From assembly GCF_014652375.1 (NCBI RefSeq), contig NZ_BMYR01000001.1, positions 420,292 through 484,291 on the forward strand: 64,000 nt of DNA. The letters run 5' to 3'. Position numbers and translations under genes: made by a program. Origin of the DNA: Alishewanella tabrizica (GTDB lineage: Bacteria > Pseudomonadota > Gammaproteobacteria > Enterobacterales > Alteromonadaceae). Each line of letters opens with the position of its first letter. Within the stretch, counting starts at the first letter, position 1. Positions 17,745 to 27,273 of the stretch are shown piece by piece. Under the pieces are notes generated by a model that ran no database searches, had not been told where the DNA came from, and was given only the letters and a program-made list of their open reading frames with translations.

Positions 17745-20675
17745 TTAGAAATCGTAAGACACTGTCATAAAGAAGCGACGACCTAAATAATCTAACTGTG
17801 ATGCAAATAATGGTACATTACCCACTACGTTAGAAGCGGCAGGGCTAGCCATTGGTGGTTGCTTATCAAACGCATTTGCCACACCAAAGGTGATATCAAA
17901 GTTATCAACTAAGGTAGTATTAGCAGAGAACGCGTGCAGAATATAGGTTGGCGTTTCGGCTAAGAAAGTAACTGGTGTACCACGATATGTTGTACGGTTA
18001 CCATTAACAAATGTGTTGTAGTTAGCTGTACTACCAAAGTAATTCATAGTCCAGTTAAAACGCCAATCATCGCGTCTCAAGCTAGTTTGTAACGTGCCAA
18101 CTTGTTTAGGGTTACCGATACGGTTAATAAAACGTGTTTCTGGATCAGTAGCAAACTGTTGGAAGTTACGCTCAATTTGCTGAGTATGCTCTAAGCGTAC
18201 ACGTAAATCACCAAACGAGAAGGTGTCACGGTAAGTCACAGCATAATCAATGCCGCGCACTGTTTGCTTAGCGGTATTTAAGTAACCACCACGAACCACT
18301 GCAACACCCCAGTCACCGTCTGTACCTGGACGACGGGTAATTTGACGGCAGAACGGTTCATTAGCAAAGTTCTCTGAGAAGTAACATTGGTTTAATACCG
18401 CAGCACCGCCCACGTTTGAAACCTGATCACGGATTTCAACATCATAGTAATCTACCGAGGCAGCAAATACACTGTCATCGCTATCAAACACAATACCGAT
18501 ACCTTTAGATACCGATGTTTCAGCATCTAACTGGCCTTGGCCACCACCGGTAATGGCAGTCATACTCGAACCGATACCAACCACGTAAGTTGCAGGGATA
18601 CCCGCAGCTTGACAGTTGGTTTTTAATAATTCATTGGTGCTTTCTACCCAGTTAACACATGGATCAGCCGTTTGACCAATGAAGCCAGTTTGGTTGTCTA
18701 AGAACAGTTCAAATAGTGCTGGCGCGCGGAATGATGTACCGCGTGAAGCACGAATACGCCAATTGTCAGTAATTGACCAGTTCAGGCCGGCTTTATAAGT
18801 ATTACCACTACCATAGGTGTTCACATCAGTCCAACGGCCTGACACTGTTAAATCAACAGATTGGGCGAAGGGTAAATCACGTAAAAGTGGCACAGCAAAT
18901 TCACTGTAAATCGCTTTAGTATTAGAGCGACCTGTAGTAATACCTGCTCCAGTTAAACCAGCAGAGTTTCCACGCAGCGTCTCCATACCTGGGGTATCTT
19001 TGATGAAGTCGGTTTGATATGTTAAACCAAATACGCCACCCACCATACCTGCTGGTAATTCAAATAAATCTGAAGTGGCATAGAAATCGGCAGTATCTTG
19101 TTTGTAGTAAGTATTACCGGTTTCTTCACCAAATAAGAAATCACGTGCACCTTGGCTTGGATTACCGTTTAAGAAATCTCTATCAAACCACTCTACTGCA
19201 TAACATGGACGTTGAGATAAAGGTGTTAAGCCTTCACATGCTTCGCCACGTAACACACGTTGTGATTTTAATACGGCATCACGAATGAAGATATCTTGAC
19301 GATAAGTACCGTTGTTGAAGGTTCTTTGGTATGAGAAGTTCCAGTACCAATCATCTAATTCGCCTTCAAAACCTACTACACCACGAGTATAGTCAATGGT
19401 TGTATCATTGCTAAAGTGGTTACTGATGGCTACAGGTAGCACAGAAGCTGTACCTGACCAACCAGGGATGAAAGTTACGGGAATAAAACCACCACCGCCT
19501 GGATCTTGCGAGAATAACTGACGTACGCTGTTAACTTCTGTTTTACGGCTACTATGTAAAAACTCACCAAACATTGACACTTTATCGTTGATGTCATAAT
19601 CGCCTTGCAGGTAGATTGAACCTACTTTTGATTCAGGAATCATAGTAGCGCCGCGTTGGAACGGATGTTGACCATCTAACCAACCATCTGTTTCTTTATT
19701 CCACCCCGCATAATACCAGCCAGCTGGTGCAGTTAATGGGCGGTTTGCTGCAGGTGTACCAGGAGAAGTAAAGGTACTTCCCGCACCAGGGAAACCAAAG
19801 TTATTGTAATCGTATTGGAAACGACCGCCAGAAAGGTTAAACAAACCATAACCGGTACCATTACAATGCGCTTCACCAGTACGTGGATCGATAGGATCCG
19901 CTAAAGCACCTGTTTGCGCATCAAATAATAAACGGGTATTACAGTTAAAATATTCACGATCATCGCGGACTAAACCCGTGTTAACGTTATAGTCAGCAAT
20001 TACTCGCCATGAACCGCGGTCGAAAGTAGAACCATAAGTACCGTTAACACGATAAGTCTCGCCACCTGATTCAAATGGCTTGCTACCTGATACGGTGACA
20101 TTGGCTGCATCATCACGCTTGGTGATAATGTTGATTACCCCAGCAACCGCATCAGAACCATACAGTGATGAAGCACCGTCTTTTAAAATTTCAACACGCT
20201 CAATGGCTGAAACAGGTAACGCATTCATATCAAATGCAGAAACCTGACCGCGGGCACCCGCAGGACCAGCACGACGGCCGTTTAATAACACTAAGGTACG
20301 ATTAGAACCTAAACCACGCAGAGAGATAGACTCAGCGCCAGAGCCACCCGCTGTAACAAAACCCACTGAGTATGCAGAGATTAATTGATCAGAACCTGCA
20401 GCGATAGTAGAAGTACGTAGTAATTCACCTAAGGTGTTTAAACCTTGTTCTTGCGCGATAGACGCACTAATAATAGTAACAGGTGTAGCGCTGTCTAAAC
20501 CATCGGTACGAATACGTGAGCCGACAACCTGAATACGTTCGGCTTTTTCATCTTTTTTGGCTTCTTCTTCATCAGTTTCCTGTGCTGCTACTGAGCCCGC
20601 TAAGGCTAAGGTAGAGGCAGCACCAAACATCATAGCTAAACGCACGGCTTTGCTAAGCTTGTTATTAGTGAACAT
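17745..20675 (-). CDS. TonB-dependent outer-membrane receptor (first of two)
   Basis: A 976-residue outer-membrane receptor. The signal peptide (about 1-31, NNKLSKAVRLAMMFGAAS) is followed by an acidic linker, a TonB-box-like ERIQVVGSR (46-54), a plug domain to about 190 with the conserved VEILKDGASSLYGSDAVAGVINI, and a beta barrel ending in Phe (VSYDF). It takes up a ligand with TonB energy; the family type with an IxVxGSRI box is common in Alteromonadales and often serves peptides, sugars or siderophores. No ligand is predictable. The leader is nearly the same as in the second receptor, so they are paralogues. A 26-bp palindrome lies about 75-100 bp upstream of the ATG. Confidence 0.94.
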   Translation of the reverse strand: MFTNNKLSKAVRLAMMFGAASTLALAGSVAAQETDEEEAKKDEKAERIQVVGSRIRTDGLDSATPVTIISASIAQEQGLNTLGELLRTSTIAAGSDQLISAYSVGFVTAGGSGAESISLRGLGSNRTLVLLNGRRAGPAGARGQVSAFDMNALPVSAIERVEILKDGASSLYGSDAVAGVINIITKRDDAANVTVSGSKPFESGGETYRVNGTYGSTFDRGSWRVIADYNVNTGLVRDDREYFNCNTRLLFDAQTGALADPIDPRTGEAHCNGTGYGLFNLSGGRFQYDYNNFGFPGAGSTFTSPGTPAANRPLTAPAGWYYAGWNKETDGWLDGQHPFQRGATMIPESKVGSIYLQGDYDINDKVSMFGEFLHSSRKTEVNSVRQLFSQDPGGGGFIPVTFIPGWSGTASVLPVAISNHFSNDTTIDYTRGVVGFEGELDDWYWNFSYQRTFNNGTYRQDIFIRDAVLKSQRVLRGEACEGLTPLSQRPCYAVEWFDRDFLNGNPSQGARDFLFGEETGNTYYKQDTADFYATSDLFELPAGMVGGVFGLTYQTDFIKDTPGMETLRGNSAGLTGAGITTGRSNTKAIYSEFAVPLLRDLPFAQSVDLTVSGRWTDVNTYGSGNTYKAGLNWSITDNWRIRASRGTSFRAPALFELFLDNQTGFIGQTADPCVNWVESTNELLKTNCQAAGIPATYVVGIGSSMTAITGGGQGQLDAETSVSKGIGIVFDSDDSVFAASVDYYDVEIRDQVSNVGGAAVLNQCYFSENFANEPFCRQITRRPGTDGDWGVAVVRGGYLNTAKQTVRGIDYAVTYRDTFSFGDLRVRLEHTQQIERNFQQFATDPETRFINRIGNPKQVGTLQTSLRRDDWRFNWTMNYFGSTANYNTFVNGNRTTYRGTPVTFLAETPTYILHAFSANTTLVDNFDITFGVANAFDKQPPMASPAASNVVGNVPLFASQLDYLGRRFFMTVSYDF

Positions 20676-20747
20676 AATTGAACTCCCTGGATGACCTTTG
20701 TAAGGTATCTCGATATTTATTTTTAGATATTATTTATTCTAATTACC

Positions 20748-20773
20748 GACTAATTAGGTGTACCTACTTAGTC
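20748..20773 (-). promoter_or_regulatory. 26-bp inverted repeat, candidate operator of the first TonB receptor
   Basis: Plus-strand arms GACTAATTAGGT (20748-20759) and ACCTACTTAGTC (20762-20773) are complementary at 11 of 12 positions, with a 2-bp centre. The receptor ATG at 20675 is 73 bp away. An AT-rich stretch between them could hold the -10 region, so the palindrome may overlap or sit just above the -35. The bound protein is unknown. Confidence 0.55.
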
Positions 20774-20792
20774 ATACCCAATAATATGCAGC

Positions 20793-20827
20793 AAAAAAAA
20801 AACGGGTCAAGCATTTGACCCGCTTTT
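20793..20827. terminator. Terminator of the methyltransferase gene
   Basis: The stem CGGGTCAA / TTGACCCG (loop GCAT) has a ten-base A-run on its left (T-run on the minus strand) and a T-rich right side. It separates the methyltransferase from the first receptor promoter. Confidence 0.88.
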
Positions 20828-20889
20828 TATCGCAAAAAAGTGAACTTTTTTCTAATAAGTTTTTTTGGGGTGGTTCTAATACAAACCTC

Positions 20890-21819
20890 TTAGGTTCGCT
20901 TAAGAGTAATCGCCCAAGCAAAAGGCAGATTATTTAACGTAAACGGGTGAATATCGGCATTAAATCCAGCTTTTACAGCGTGATCGTTAAATCGTCTTAT
21001 ATCCTGAATGCTATAAGCGGCTTGTACTTGATCTGCTATTCTTGTTAGCTCAAATCCTAATTGCTTTTTTAAATGTTCAAAATCACAAACATTTAATTCA
21101 CTTTGATTGGACATCAAAGACACAAATGGGCCAATTATGTCGTTGAAAAAACTGGCTTGCATGTCATTTAAGCCCATTCTGTATTGCTGAAAGGCCATAA
21201 TAAGTTTTTTGTTATACTCACGCCTAGCGTCGAGCTGCACAGCATCTGTTTTTGCAAAACGCACAGCATAATCGATCAATTGATCAATTAATGAACCCTT
21301 TTTGAGCAACTCATTTAAAACCGTTATACCCGCTTTACACAGCAACGAAATCTCAGAAGCCGCATCATGACACAACAAAACTGCTTTACCATTAGGCTGA
21401 AGCACTCTAAAAAGCTCAGGTAAGGATTGTGTGATATCGGAGTATTCAAATCCAAACTGACTGATTGCTAAATCAACATGGTGCTCAGCAAAGGGTAAAG
21501 CTTCCATTTTGCAACTTGGGTGGAAACTAATCTGTTTTAGCTCAGTTAACAGCACGTGATCATCAGCGAAGAGCTGACAAGGATCAATAGCCGCGAAATC
21601 AACAGCTAATATGGTAGACGCTTTACCACTTCTTAGTGCGAGTAAACTTAATGCGCCATTACCACAGCCAAGATCTAACATAACGGCACTACCAGCTAAC
21701 CCAGCAAAGGTATCTTGCCAAAATTGCGCTAACTGCCCTGCGTAGCCTGTATCATAACCACTGTTGGCAAAACTGGTTACAGTTTTTCGATTCAACCAAT
21801 AATGATCCCAATGTTCCAT
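20890..21819 (-). CDS. Class I SAM-dependent methyltransferase
   Basis: A 309-residue, soluble protein. SAM-binding motif I is VMLDLGCGNG (46-55). An acidic end to strand 2 (AVDFAAID) and a post-II segment (VDLAISQFGFEYSD) complete a Rossmann methyltransferase core in the first 180 residues. The C-terminal 130 residues are family-specific and I cannot assign a substrate. It is flanked by terminators on both sides and lies between two TonB receptors, so any functional link to them is only positional. Its ATG lies about 15 bp from the end of the second receptor's terminator, so its promoter must lie inside or upstream of that hairpin, or it depends on readthrough. Confidence 0.85.
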   Translation of the reverse strand: MEHWDHYWLNRKTVTSFANSGYDTGYAGQLAQFWQDTFAGLAGSAVMLDLGCGNGALSLLALRSGKASTILAVDFAAIDPCQLFADDHVLLTELKQISFHPSCKMEALPFAEHHVDLAISQFGFEYSDITQSLPELFRVLQPNGKAVLLCHDAASEISLLCKAGITVLNELLKKGSLIDQLIDYAVRFAKTDAVQLDARREYNKKLIMAFQQYRMGLNDMQASFFNDIIGPFVSLMSNQSELNVCDFEHLKKQLGFELTRIADQVQAAYSIQDIRRFNDHAVKAGFNADIHPFTLNNLPFAWAITLKRT

Positions 21820-21831
21820 ACATTTTTTTCC

Positions 21832-21860
21832 AAAAAAAAGGGCGAGTAAGACTCGCCCTT
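21832..21860 (-). terminator. Terminator of the second TonB receptor
   Basis: A perfect 10-bp stem (AAGGGCGAGT / ACTCGCCCTT, loop AAG). On the minus strand it is followed by a run of eight T. Confidence 0.9.
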
Positions 21861-21876
21861 AATAACAGCTAACTAA

Positions 21877-24522
21877 TTAGAACGATTGAGAGATACGGAA
21901 GTACAGTACGCGACCGTAAGCATCATACAAATCGAAGTTGTAGCTACGAGAGAACGTTGGATCAGTACCTAATACTGGCTCTTTCTCAAACACATTATTC
22001 GCACCAACAATTAACTTAGTGTTGGTTGGTAATGAGTATGATAATTGCAGATCGTGTGTGATCCACGTTGGGAAATGACCTGAACGCTCAATGGCGCCGC
22101 CAGCTACCGCTTCAACATCAGCAAACTGTGAACCGATATAGTTAATGTTCCAGGCTACGTCAACATCACCAAATGCATAGACGTTGCTGAATACACCACG
22201 TTGTCTTGGTTCACCTGGATCCATTACTGTGTTACGACCGCCATCAATCTTGCTATCAAGACGGTGACTTAACTGTAATGTTTGATTTAAACGACCAAAG
22301 TTACCGAAATCGAAGTTGGTGTTGATGTTAAAATCTAAACCACTGATCGCCCATTCACCTTCGTTCGAGTTACCTTGAGTGATTAACTCAATACCACCGC
22401 TTGGGAAACGCGTTAAACCGATACCTGGTGGCAATGCCTGACCAGTTTGTTCGCGTTGTAAAATAGTACCCGCGCCAAAGAACCGGATTAAGTTAGTGAT
22501 TTTGATATCATAGTAATCAACAGACAGGTTTAACCAATCTGTAGGCTGCCATGCGCTACCAAGAGAAAGTTGCTTAGAAGACTCTGAGCTGATTTCTGGG
22601 TTAGCAATAGTGATAGCCTGAACCTGTACGTTACAGTTTGCGGCTTGACCAAAGTTGATACAGGTTGCCGGATCGTTTACGCCTGGGTTACCTGGCTGTG
22701 GCTGCTGCGTTAAAATATCTAACGTAGGTGCACGGAAACCTTCACCGTAAGAACCACGGAACACTAAACCTTCACCGTAAGAACCACGGAACACTAAACC
22801 TTCAGCAGCTTCCCAACGCAGTGCGACTTTTGGTGAGAAATCATTACCGTAATCAGAGTATTTGTCGTAACGACCAGCGAAAGACAGCTCTAAACCATCA
22901 ACGATAGGCACTAATGCTTCAACATAAGCACTCTTCAGATCGCGTGAACCACCCGCACTGTTACCTGCAGAACCACCTACTTGACCAGCTTCTGATAATG
23001 AGTCGTAAATGTCAGCATAAGTTTCTTTACGGTATTCAGTACCGGCAACCATTTGTACCATACCAGATGGCAATTCAAAGGCGTCAAAAGATACTGATGC
23101 AAAAGCTTCTTCTTGATCGAATACACCGATACGGCTGGTAGTTACTTTTAAGCTATTTAATAAAGCGGTGTAAGCACTGATCTCACCTGGCGTTGTGAAA
23201 CGCGCACCGAACGGGTCATCTAAACGGTAAGTACCGTTATCAACTGCGCGTCTGGCGTTAGAGCCCATCAGATAGTTACGACCGATTTCATAGGTTTTGG
23301 ACTTGCTCTTACGAACACCGAAATCCACAATGGCACCGCCAATTTGACCTTCGGCACCGATTAAGAAATCGGTTGACCAGTTGTCAACTTGATTATCACG
23401 GTTACCTAATGCAGCAAAACGGTGACGATACAACACTTGACGATTTGGTCCATTAGCTGCATCAAAGAATGGGCTAGCTGGGTTTGTTGGGTTATTGATG
23501 CTGTTCGCGGCAATGAAACGCGCTTCACCAGCGTCATTTAATGACGGTGCATAACGACCAAACGACTTAGTTTTAGATACTAAAGTGTGAGAGAAGACTT
23601 TCCAGTCATCATTGATATCATACTCAGCTTTTAAGAAGCCAGAGGTGTTACCAGTAGAAGCTTCGTTGGCGTTAGTCGCGTTAAAGTTGTATGCACACAG
23701 ACCAGAAGCCGTTGAAAAGAAGTTTTGTAAGCCATCACAAGTAGCTGCTGAGGTGATAGAACGGAAACCACCTGACGCTAACTGCCAGTTGTTACCAAAA
23801 CTTGATACACCTGGTTGTACCCATGGATAATGACGTTCAAAAATGATGTCACGCTCGTTCCATGAAACACCACCGATCACAGATGATTTGCCTGAGCTAG
23901 CGCCAAACACTGCTGAACCTTCTTCACGGTCGCCGCCTTCTGAAGGTAAGCTAACAGAAGCTTGACCTAAACGAAGCTCTACACCATTGAAATCTTTTTT
24001 GGTGATGATATTAATAACACCTGCGATAGCATCAGAACCGTATACCGCTGAGGCACCATCAGATAAAATTTCAATACGCTCAACAGCCGCCATAGGAATT
24101 GAGTTTAAATCTTGTGAGTTACCCGTTGAAGGCGATTTTGGCAAACGACGGCCATCAACTAAAATTAACGAACGCTCAGAGCCTAAGCCACGTAAGTTAA
24201 CTTGTGAAATACCTTGCGCTGAACTACCAGATTGTGGACGGAAAGAACCTGATGAGTTGAACGAAATATTACGAATTAAATCTGATACTGAAGTTTGACC
24301 TGAGAAGTCAATTGCAGCGCGGTCGATAACAGTAACTGGCACCGCACCTTCTAAATCAGTACGTTTGATACGTGAACCAGTAACTTCAATACGTTCAACC
24401 TTAGCAGTTGATTCGTCATCTTGTGCTGCTTGTTGAGCGATAGCTGCACCGGTAAAGGTTGAAGCCGCGCCGAACGCGATAGCTAAGCGCACAGCTTTGC
24501 TTAATTTATTATTTGAATACAT
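21877..24522 (-). CDS. TonB-dependent outer-membrane receptor (second) with internal duplication
   Basis: An 881-residue receptor with signal peptide (about 1-29, NNKLSKAVRLAIAFGAAS), TonB-box-like IEVTGSR (45-51), a plug with VERIEILSDGASAVYGSDAIAG, and a barrel ending in Phe. It is the paralogue of the receptor downstream. In the barrel, ten residues GLVFRGSYGE occur twice in a row at 575-584 and 585-594, just before GFRAPT, encoded by an exact 30-bp DNA repeat. One copy is normal in this family, so the extra ten residues probably disturb one strand or hairpin. The frame stays open, so the protein may still fold. The ligand is unknown. Confidence 0.93.
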   Translation of the reverse strand: MYSNNKLSKAVRLAIAFGAASTFTGAAIAQQAAQDDESTAKVERIEVTGSRIKRTDLEGAVPVTVIDRAAIDFSGQTSVSDLIRNISFNSSGSFRPQSGSSAQGISQVNLRGLGSERSLILVDGRRLPKSPSTGNSQDLNSIPMAAVERIEILSDGASAVYGSDAIAGVINIITKKDFNGVELRLGQASVSLPSEGGDREEGSAVFGASSGKSSVIGGVSWNERDIIFERHYPWVQPGVSSFGNNWQLASGGFRSITSAATCDGLQNFFSTASGLCAYNFNATNANEASTGNTSGFLKAEYDINDDWKVFSHTLVSKTKSFGRYAPSLNDAGEARFIAANSINNPTNPASPFFDAANGPNRQVLYRHRFAALGNRDNQVDNWSTDFLIGAEGQIGGAIVDFGVRKSKSKTYEIGRNYLMGSNARRAVDNGTYRLDDPFGARFTTPGEISAYTALLNSLKVTTSRIGVFDQEEAFASVSFDAFELPSGMVQMVAGTEYRKETYADIYDSLSEAGQVGGSAGNSAGGSRDLKSAYVEALVPIVDGLELSFAGRYDKYSDYGNDFSPKVALRWEAAEGLVFRGSYGEGLVFRGSYGEGFRAPTLDILTQQPQPGNPGVNDPATCINFGQAANCNVQVQAITIANPEISSESSKQLSLGSAWQPTDWLNLSVDYYDIKITNLIRFFGAGTILQREQTGQALPPGIGLTRFPSGGIELITQGNSNEGEWAISGLDFNINTNFDFGNFGRLNQTLQLSHRLDSKIDGGRNTVMDPGEPRQRGVFSNVYAFGDVDVAWNINYIGSQFADVEAVAGGAIERSGHFPTWITHDLQLSYSLPTNTKLIVGANNVFEKEPVLGTDPTFSRSYNFDLYDAYGRVLYFRISQSF
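22741..22800 (-). repeat. Perfect 30-bp tandem duplication inside the second TonB receptor gene
   Basis: 22741-22770 and 22771-22800 are identical base for base. Each encodes GLVFRGSYGE, in frame. The five bases GGTTT that begin the unit also follow the second copy, which fits slippage or short-homology duplication. Absence of any divergence indicates a recent event or an assembly artefact. Confidence 0.97.
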
Positions 24523-24999
24523 GTAAAACTCCCTGGACCACGTGTTGTGATTCTGTTTTTTCAGTTACTAATTCTGATGCGAAAAAAATTTCGCTTTAGC
24601 ACGGATTGGATTCCGAGTAACGCCCCCCGATAATAAACGCAATTTTTCTGCTGGGTCAACCGCTTTTACGGAACATTTTCGGATTCTGGTTGTCTTACTA
24701 CGTTGTCAATTAGTCGCAAATCGTTAGCGCCCGCTGTTAATTGCAACACATCGCTTACAACAAAGAAGATATATTGTTGAAATACATCATGAAATGTAAA
24801 CCTAAGCCGCTACTGTAGCGATTTTGGCGGGTTTAAGGCTTTTTAGATAAGAATAATTTGTAAAATAAACAATACAAAATCAAACTGCTCTTACCAGTAA
24901 TATCTCAGCTGCAGTTTTGTTATTTTTTTCAAAAAAACACCTCCCTCTCTATTTTTTAGAAAAACTGGCTCTCCTTGTTTGCGCGCGTTAGAATACTCG
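24523..24999. other. Divergent intergenic region, TonB receptor / dinG
   Basis: About 480 bp without a convincing gene. It must hold the promoter of the second receptor (minus) and of dinG (plus). Near the receptor start there is a small inverted repeat GCGAAA-AAAA-TTTCGC (24579-24594). The palindrome seen before the first receptor is not repeated here. The rest is AT-rich with no clear structure. Confidence 0.6.
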
Positions 25000-25015
25000 C
25001 TGTACATTTATACAG
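25000..25015 (+). promoter_or_regulatory. LexA box (SOS operator) of dinG
   Basis: CTGTACATTTATACAG matches the gammaproteobacterial LexA consensus CTGT-N8-ACAG exactly, with an AT-rich centre. It ends 7 bp before the dinG ATG. Confidence 0.9.
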
Positions 25016-25022
25016 AACATAT

Positions 25023-27110
25023 ATGCTTACCGACGCACAAAAACAGCAAATCCGTACCATACACCAACAGTTAAAGTGCCAGCTGCCCGGGTACCAACCT
25101 CGGCCCGCACAAAATAAACTGATTGCTGAAATTGCCAGTATCATTGCTGGCCATTATGATCGGCACGATCGCATTGGCTTAATTGAAGCGGGTACTGGCA
25201 CTGGCAAATCGCTAGCTTACATTCTAGGGACTCTGCCTTATGCGCTAAGCCAAAAAAAAACCGTGATCATCGCCACGGCAACAGTGGCCTTGCAAGAGCA
25301 ATTAGTTACCAAGGATTTGCCTTTCTTTCACCAGCATAGTGGCTTATCGTTTAATTTTACCTTAGTAAAAGGTCGGCAACGCTATGCCTGTATTGAGCGG
25401 TTACAACAACACATCCAGCAACCCATGTTATTTGCCAGCACTGCGCCTGAACCTGAACATCAACGGTTACTGCAGCGTTTGTGGGAGGCTTGGCGCGAAC
25501 GACGTTGGTTAGGGGACCGTGATAGCCTCCCTGAGCCAGTCAGTGATGCGCTTTGGTTTAGTTTGCAAGCTGACGCCCATCATTGTAGTAAAACGCAGCG
25601 ACGCCATCTGACTTGCCCCTTTCATTTAGCCCGAGCCGAGATTATTGATTCGCAGGTATTGGTCGTTAACCACAGTTTATTGTTATCCGACATCCTGACA
25701 GGTGGCGGCGTACTCCCCGCGCCAGCAGACTGCATTTATGTTATTGATGAAGCGCATCATTTGGCTGTATGTGGTCGAGAACTGTTAAGCGCCAGTGCAC
25801 AAGTGTCTGACAATGCACAATGGCTAGAGAAGTTGCGCAAAAACTTACAAACGCTGCAAGCGATCTTACCCGACACCAGCTTGCGCGATATTTTAAAATT
25901 GGATGATACGGTCAGTGATTTTCATGCGGCATTAAAACCGGTTGAACGAAGCTTACCCGGTTTTTTGTCGCAATGGTTTGTTAGTAAAGAACAAACAGAC
26001 TATCGTTTTAAACACGCGGCGTTACCAAAATTATGGCAACAGCAAGCTCAGGTTATTTGGCAAAGTGCACAAAAAGCCGCAGGAAGTTGTGAAAAACTGC
26101 TCACCGAACTGCAAACCACAGTGGCCGAACAAAAATCTGCTACCGCGAAAGCCGCAAAGCAAGGCTATACCTTACTTCAAGAGCTGGCTTATGCCCGACA
26201 ACGCTTTGAACAGCAACATACGCTGTGGCAATTACTGCATCAAGAACAAAAAGAACCGGCGTGGCAAGCGCGCTGGATTAGTAAAGATATCCCCGAACAG
26301 GCAGTAGACCGCGCAAGCCCTCTGCTACACCTTCATGCCACGCCCCTATCGGCAAGTTTACCGCTAGAAACGGCTTTTTTCAGTCAGGCATTTGCCGTAA
26401 TATTGTGCTCAGCAACATTAACGGCGCTAAATTCATTTGATTACGCCAAACGTGAACTCGGGCTCACTGAGCATGCCGGTTTACAATGCCTACAAGTAGA
26501 TTCTCCTTTTGCGTACCACGAAAAAGCCGAAATTCTGCTACCTAAAACACGATGTGAGCCAACAGATCCGGCTTTTACCGACGAATTAATTCGCCTGTTA
26601 CCTGCCTATCTCACGGAAAAAGAAGGTTCATTGGTGTTATTTGCCTCGTACTGGCAAATGCAACAAGTGGCAACTGCGCTGCGACAATCGGGTTTTTCGT
26701 TATTAGTTCAAGGCGAAGCGTCACGTCAGGCTTTACTGCAATTACATGCTCAGCAGGTAAAAGCAGGTAATAAAAGTATTTTAATGGGCACACAAAGTTT
26801 TTCTGAAGGGTTGGATTTACCCGGCGACCTGCTTACAAATTTGATTATTACAAAATTACCCTTCGCCGTGCCCACTTCTCCGCTAGAAGAAGCCTTAAGC
26901 GAAGCCATTAGCGCCCGTGGGGGAAATGCTTTTTTACAATTAAGCATCCCCGCCACGGCAAAAAAACTGGTGCAATCTTGTGGTAGACTGCTTAGGCAAG
27001 AACATGATCACGGGCGTATTGTGATCCTGGATCGGCGCTTAGTGTCTAAAACCTATGGCAAAGCGATGCTTGACGCGCTACCGCCTTTTCGGCGTCGTAT
27101 TGAGTATTAA
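25023..27110 (+). CDS. dinG: ATP-dependent DNA helicase DinG
   Basis: A 695-residue superfamily 2 helicase of the XPD/DinG type, unwinding 5'-3' in SOS and R-loop or replication conflict repair. Walker A is EAGTGTGKS (55-63), DEAH is at 242-245, and the C-terminal motifs QSFSEGLDLPGDLL and QSCGRLLRQ are present. E. coli DinG has four Fe-S cysteines; here only Cys123, Cys188 and Cys198 are seen, the inner one of the CxxxxC pair being Arg with one residue missing. The start at 25023 fits DinG N-termini and lies just after a perfect LexA box; an upstream TTG at 24975 would lie upstream of the operator and is rejected. Confidence 0.93.
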   Translation: MLTDAQKQQIRTIHQQLKCQLPGYQPRPAQNKLIAEIASIIAGHYDRHDRIGLIEAGTGTGKSLAYILGTLPYALSQKKTVIIATATVALQEQLVTKDLPFFHQHSGLSFNFTLVKGRQRYACIERLQQHIQQPMLFASTAPEPEHQRLLQRLWEAWRERRWLGDRDSLPEPVSDALWFSLQADAHHCSKTQRRHLTCPFHLARAEIIDSQVLVVNHSLLLSDILTGGGVLPAPADCIYVIDEAHHLAVCGRELLSASAQVSDNAQWLEKLRKNLQTLQAILPDTSLRDILKLDDTVSDFHAALKPVERSLPGFLSQWFVSKEQTDYRFKHAALPKLWQQQAQVIWQSAQKAAGSCEKLLTELQTTVAEQKSATAKAAKQGYTLLQELAYARQRFEQQHTLWQLLHQEQKEPAWQARWISKDIPEQAVDRASPLLHLHATPLSASLPLETAFFSQAFAVILCSATLTALNSFDYAKRELGLTEHAGLQCLQVDSPFAYHEKAEILLPKTRCEPTDPAFTDELIRLLPAYLTEKEGSLVLFASYWQMQQVATALRQSGFSLLVQGEASRQALLQLHAQQVKAGNKSILMGTQSFSEGLDLPGDLLTNLIITKLPFAVPTSPLEEALSEAISARGGNAFLQLSIPATAKKLVQSCGRLLRQEHDHGRIVILDRRLVSKTYGKAMLDALPPFRRRIEY

Positions 27111-27273
27111 TACAAAACATAACAATACGATTACCGAACTTGCCATACCTTTCTTGTGATAGGACGTTGAAAGTAACGGGCTAAATCGTGCCAATTAAAA
27201 CTTAAACCTCGACCATGTTGCGATGGTAAATGGTTAGCACGAATCGTTAAAAATGTATTAAGGATACATTATT

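Noticed and set aside
24975..25022. Upstream TTG start for dinG
   Set aside because: It lies upstream of the LexA operator and adds residues absent from DinG homologues.
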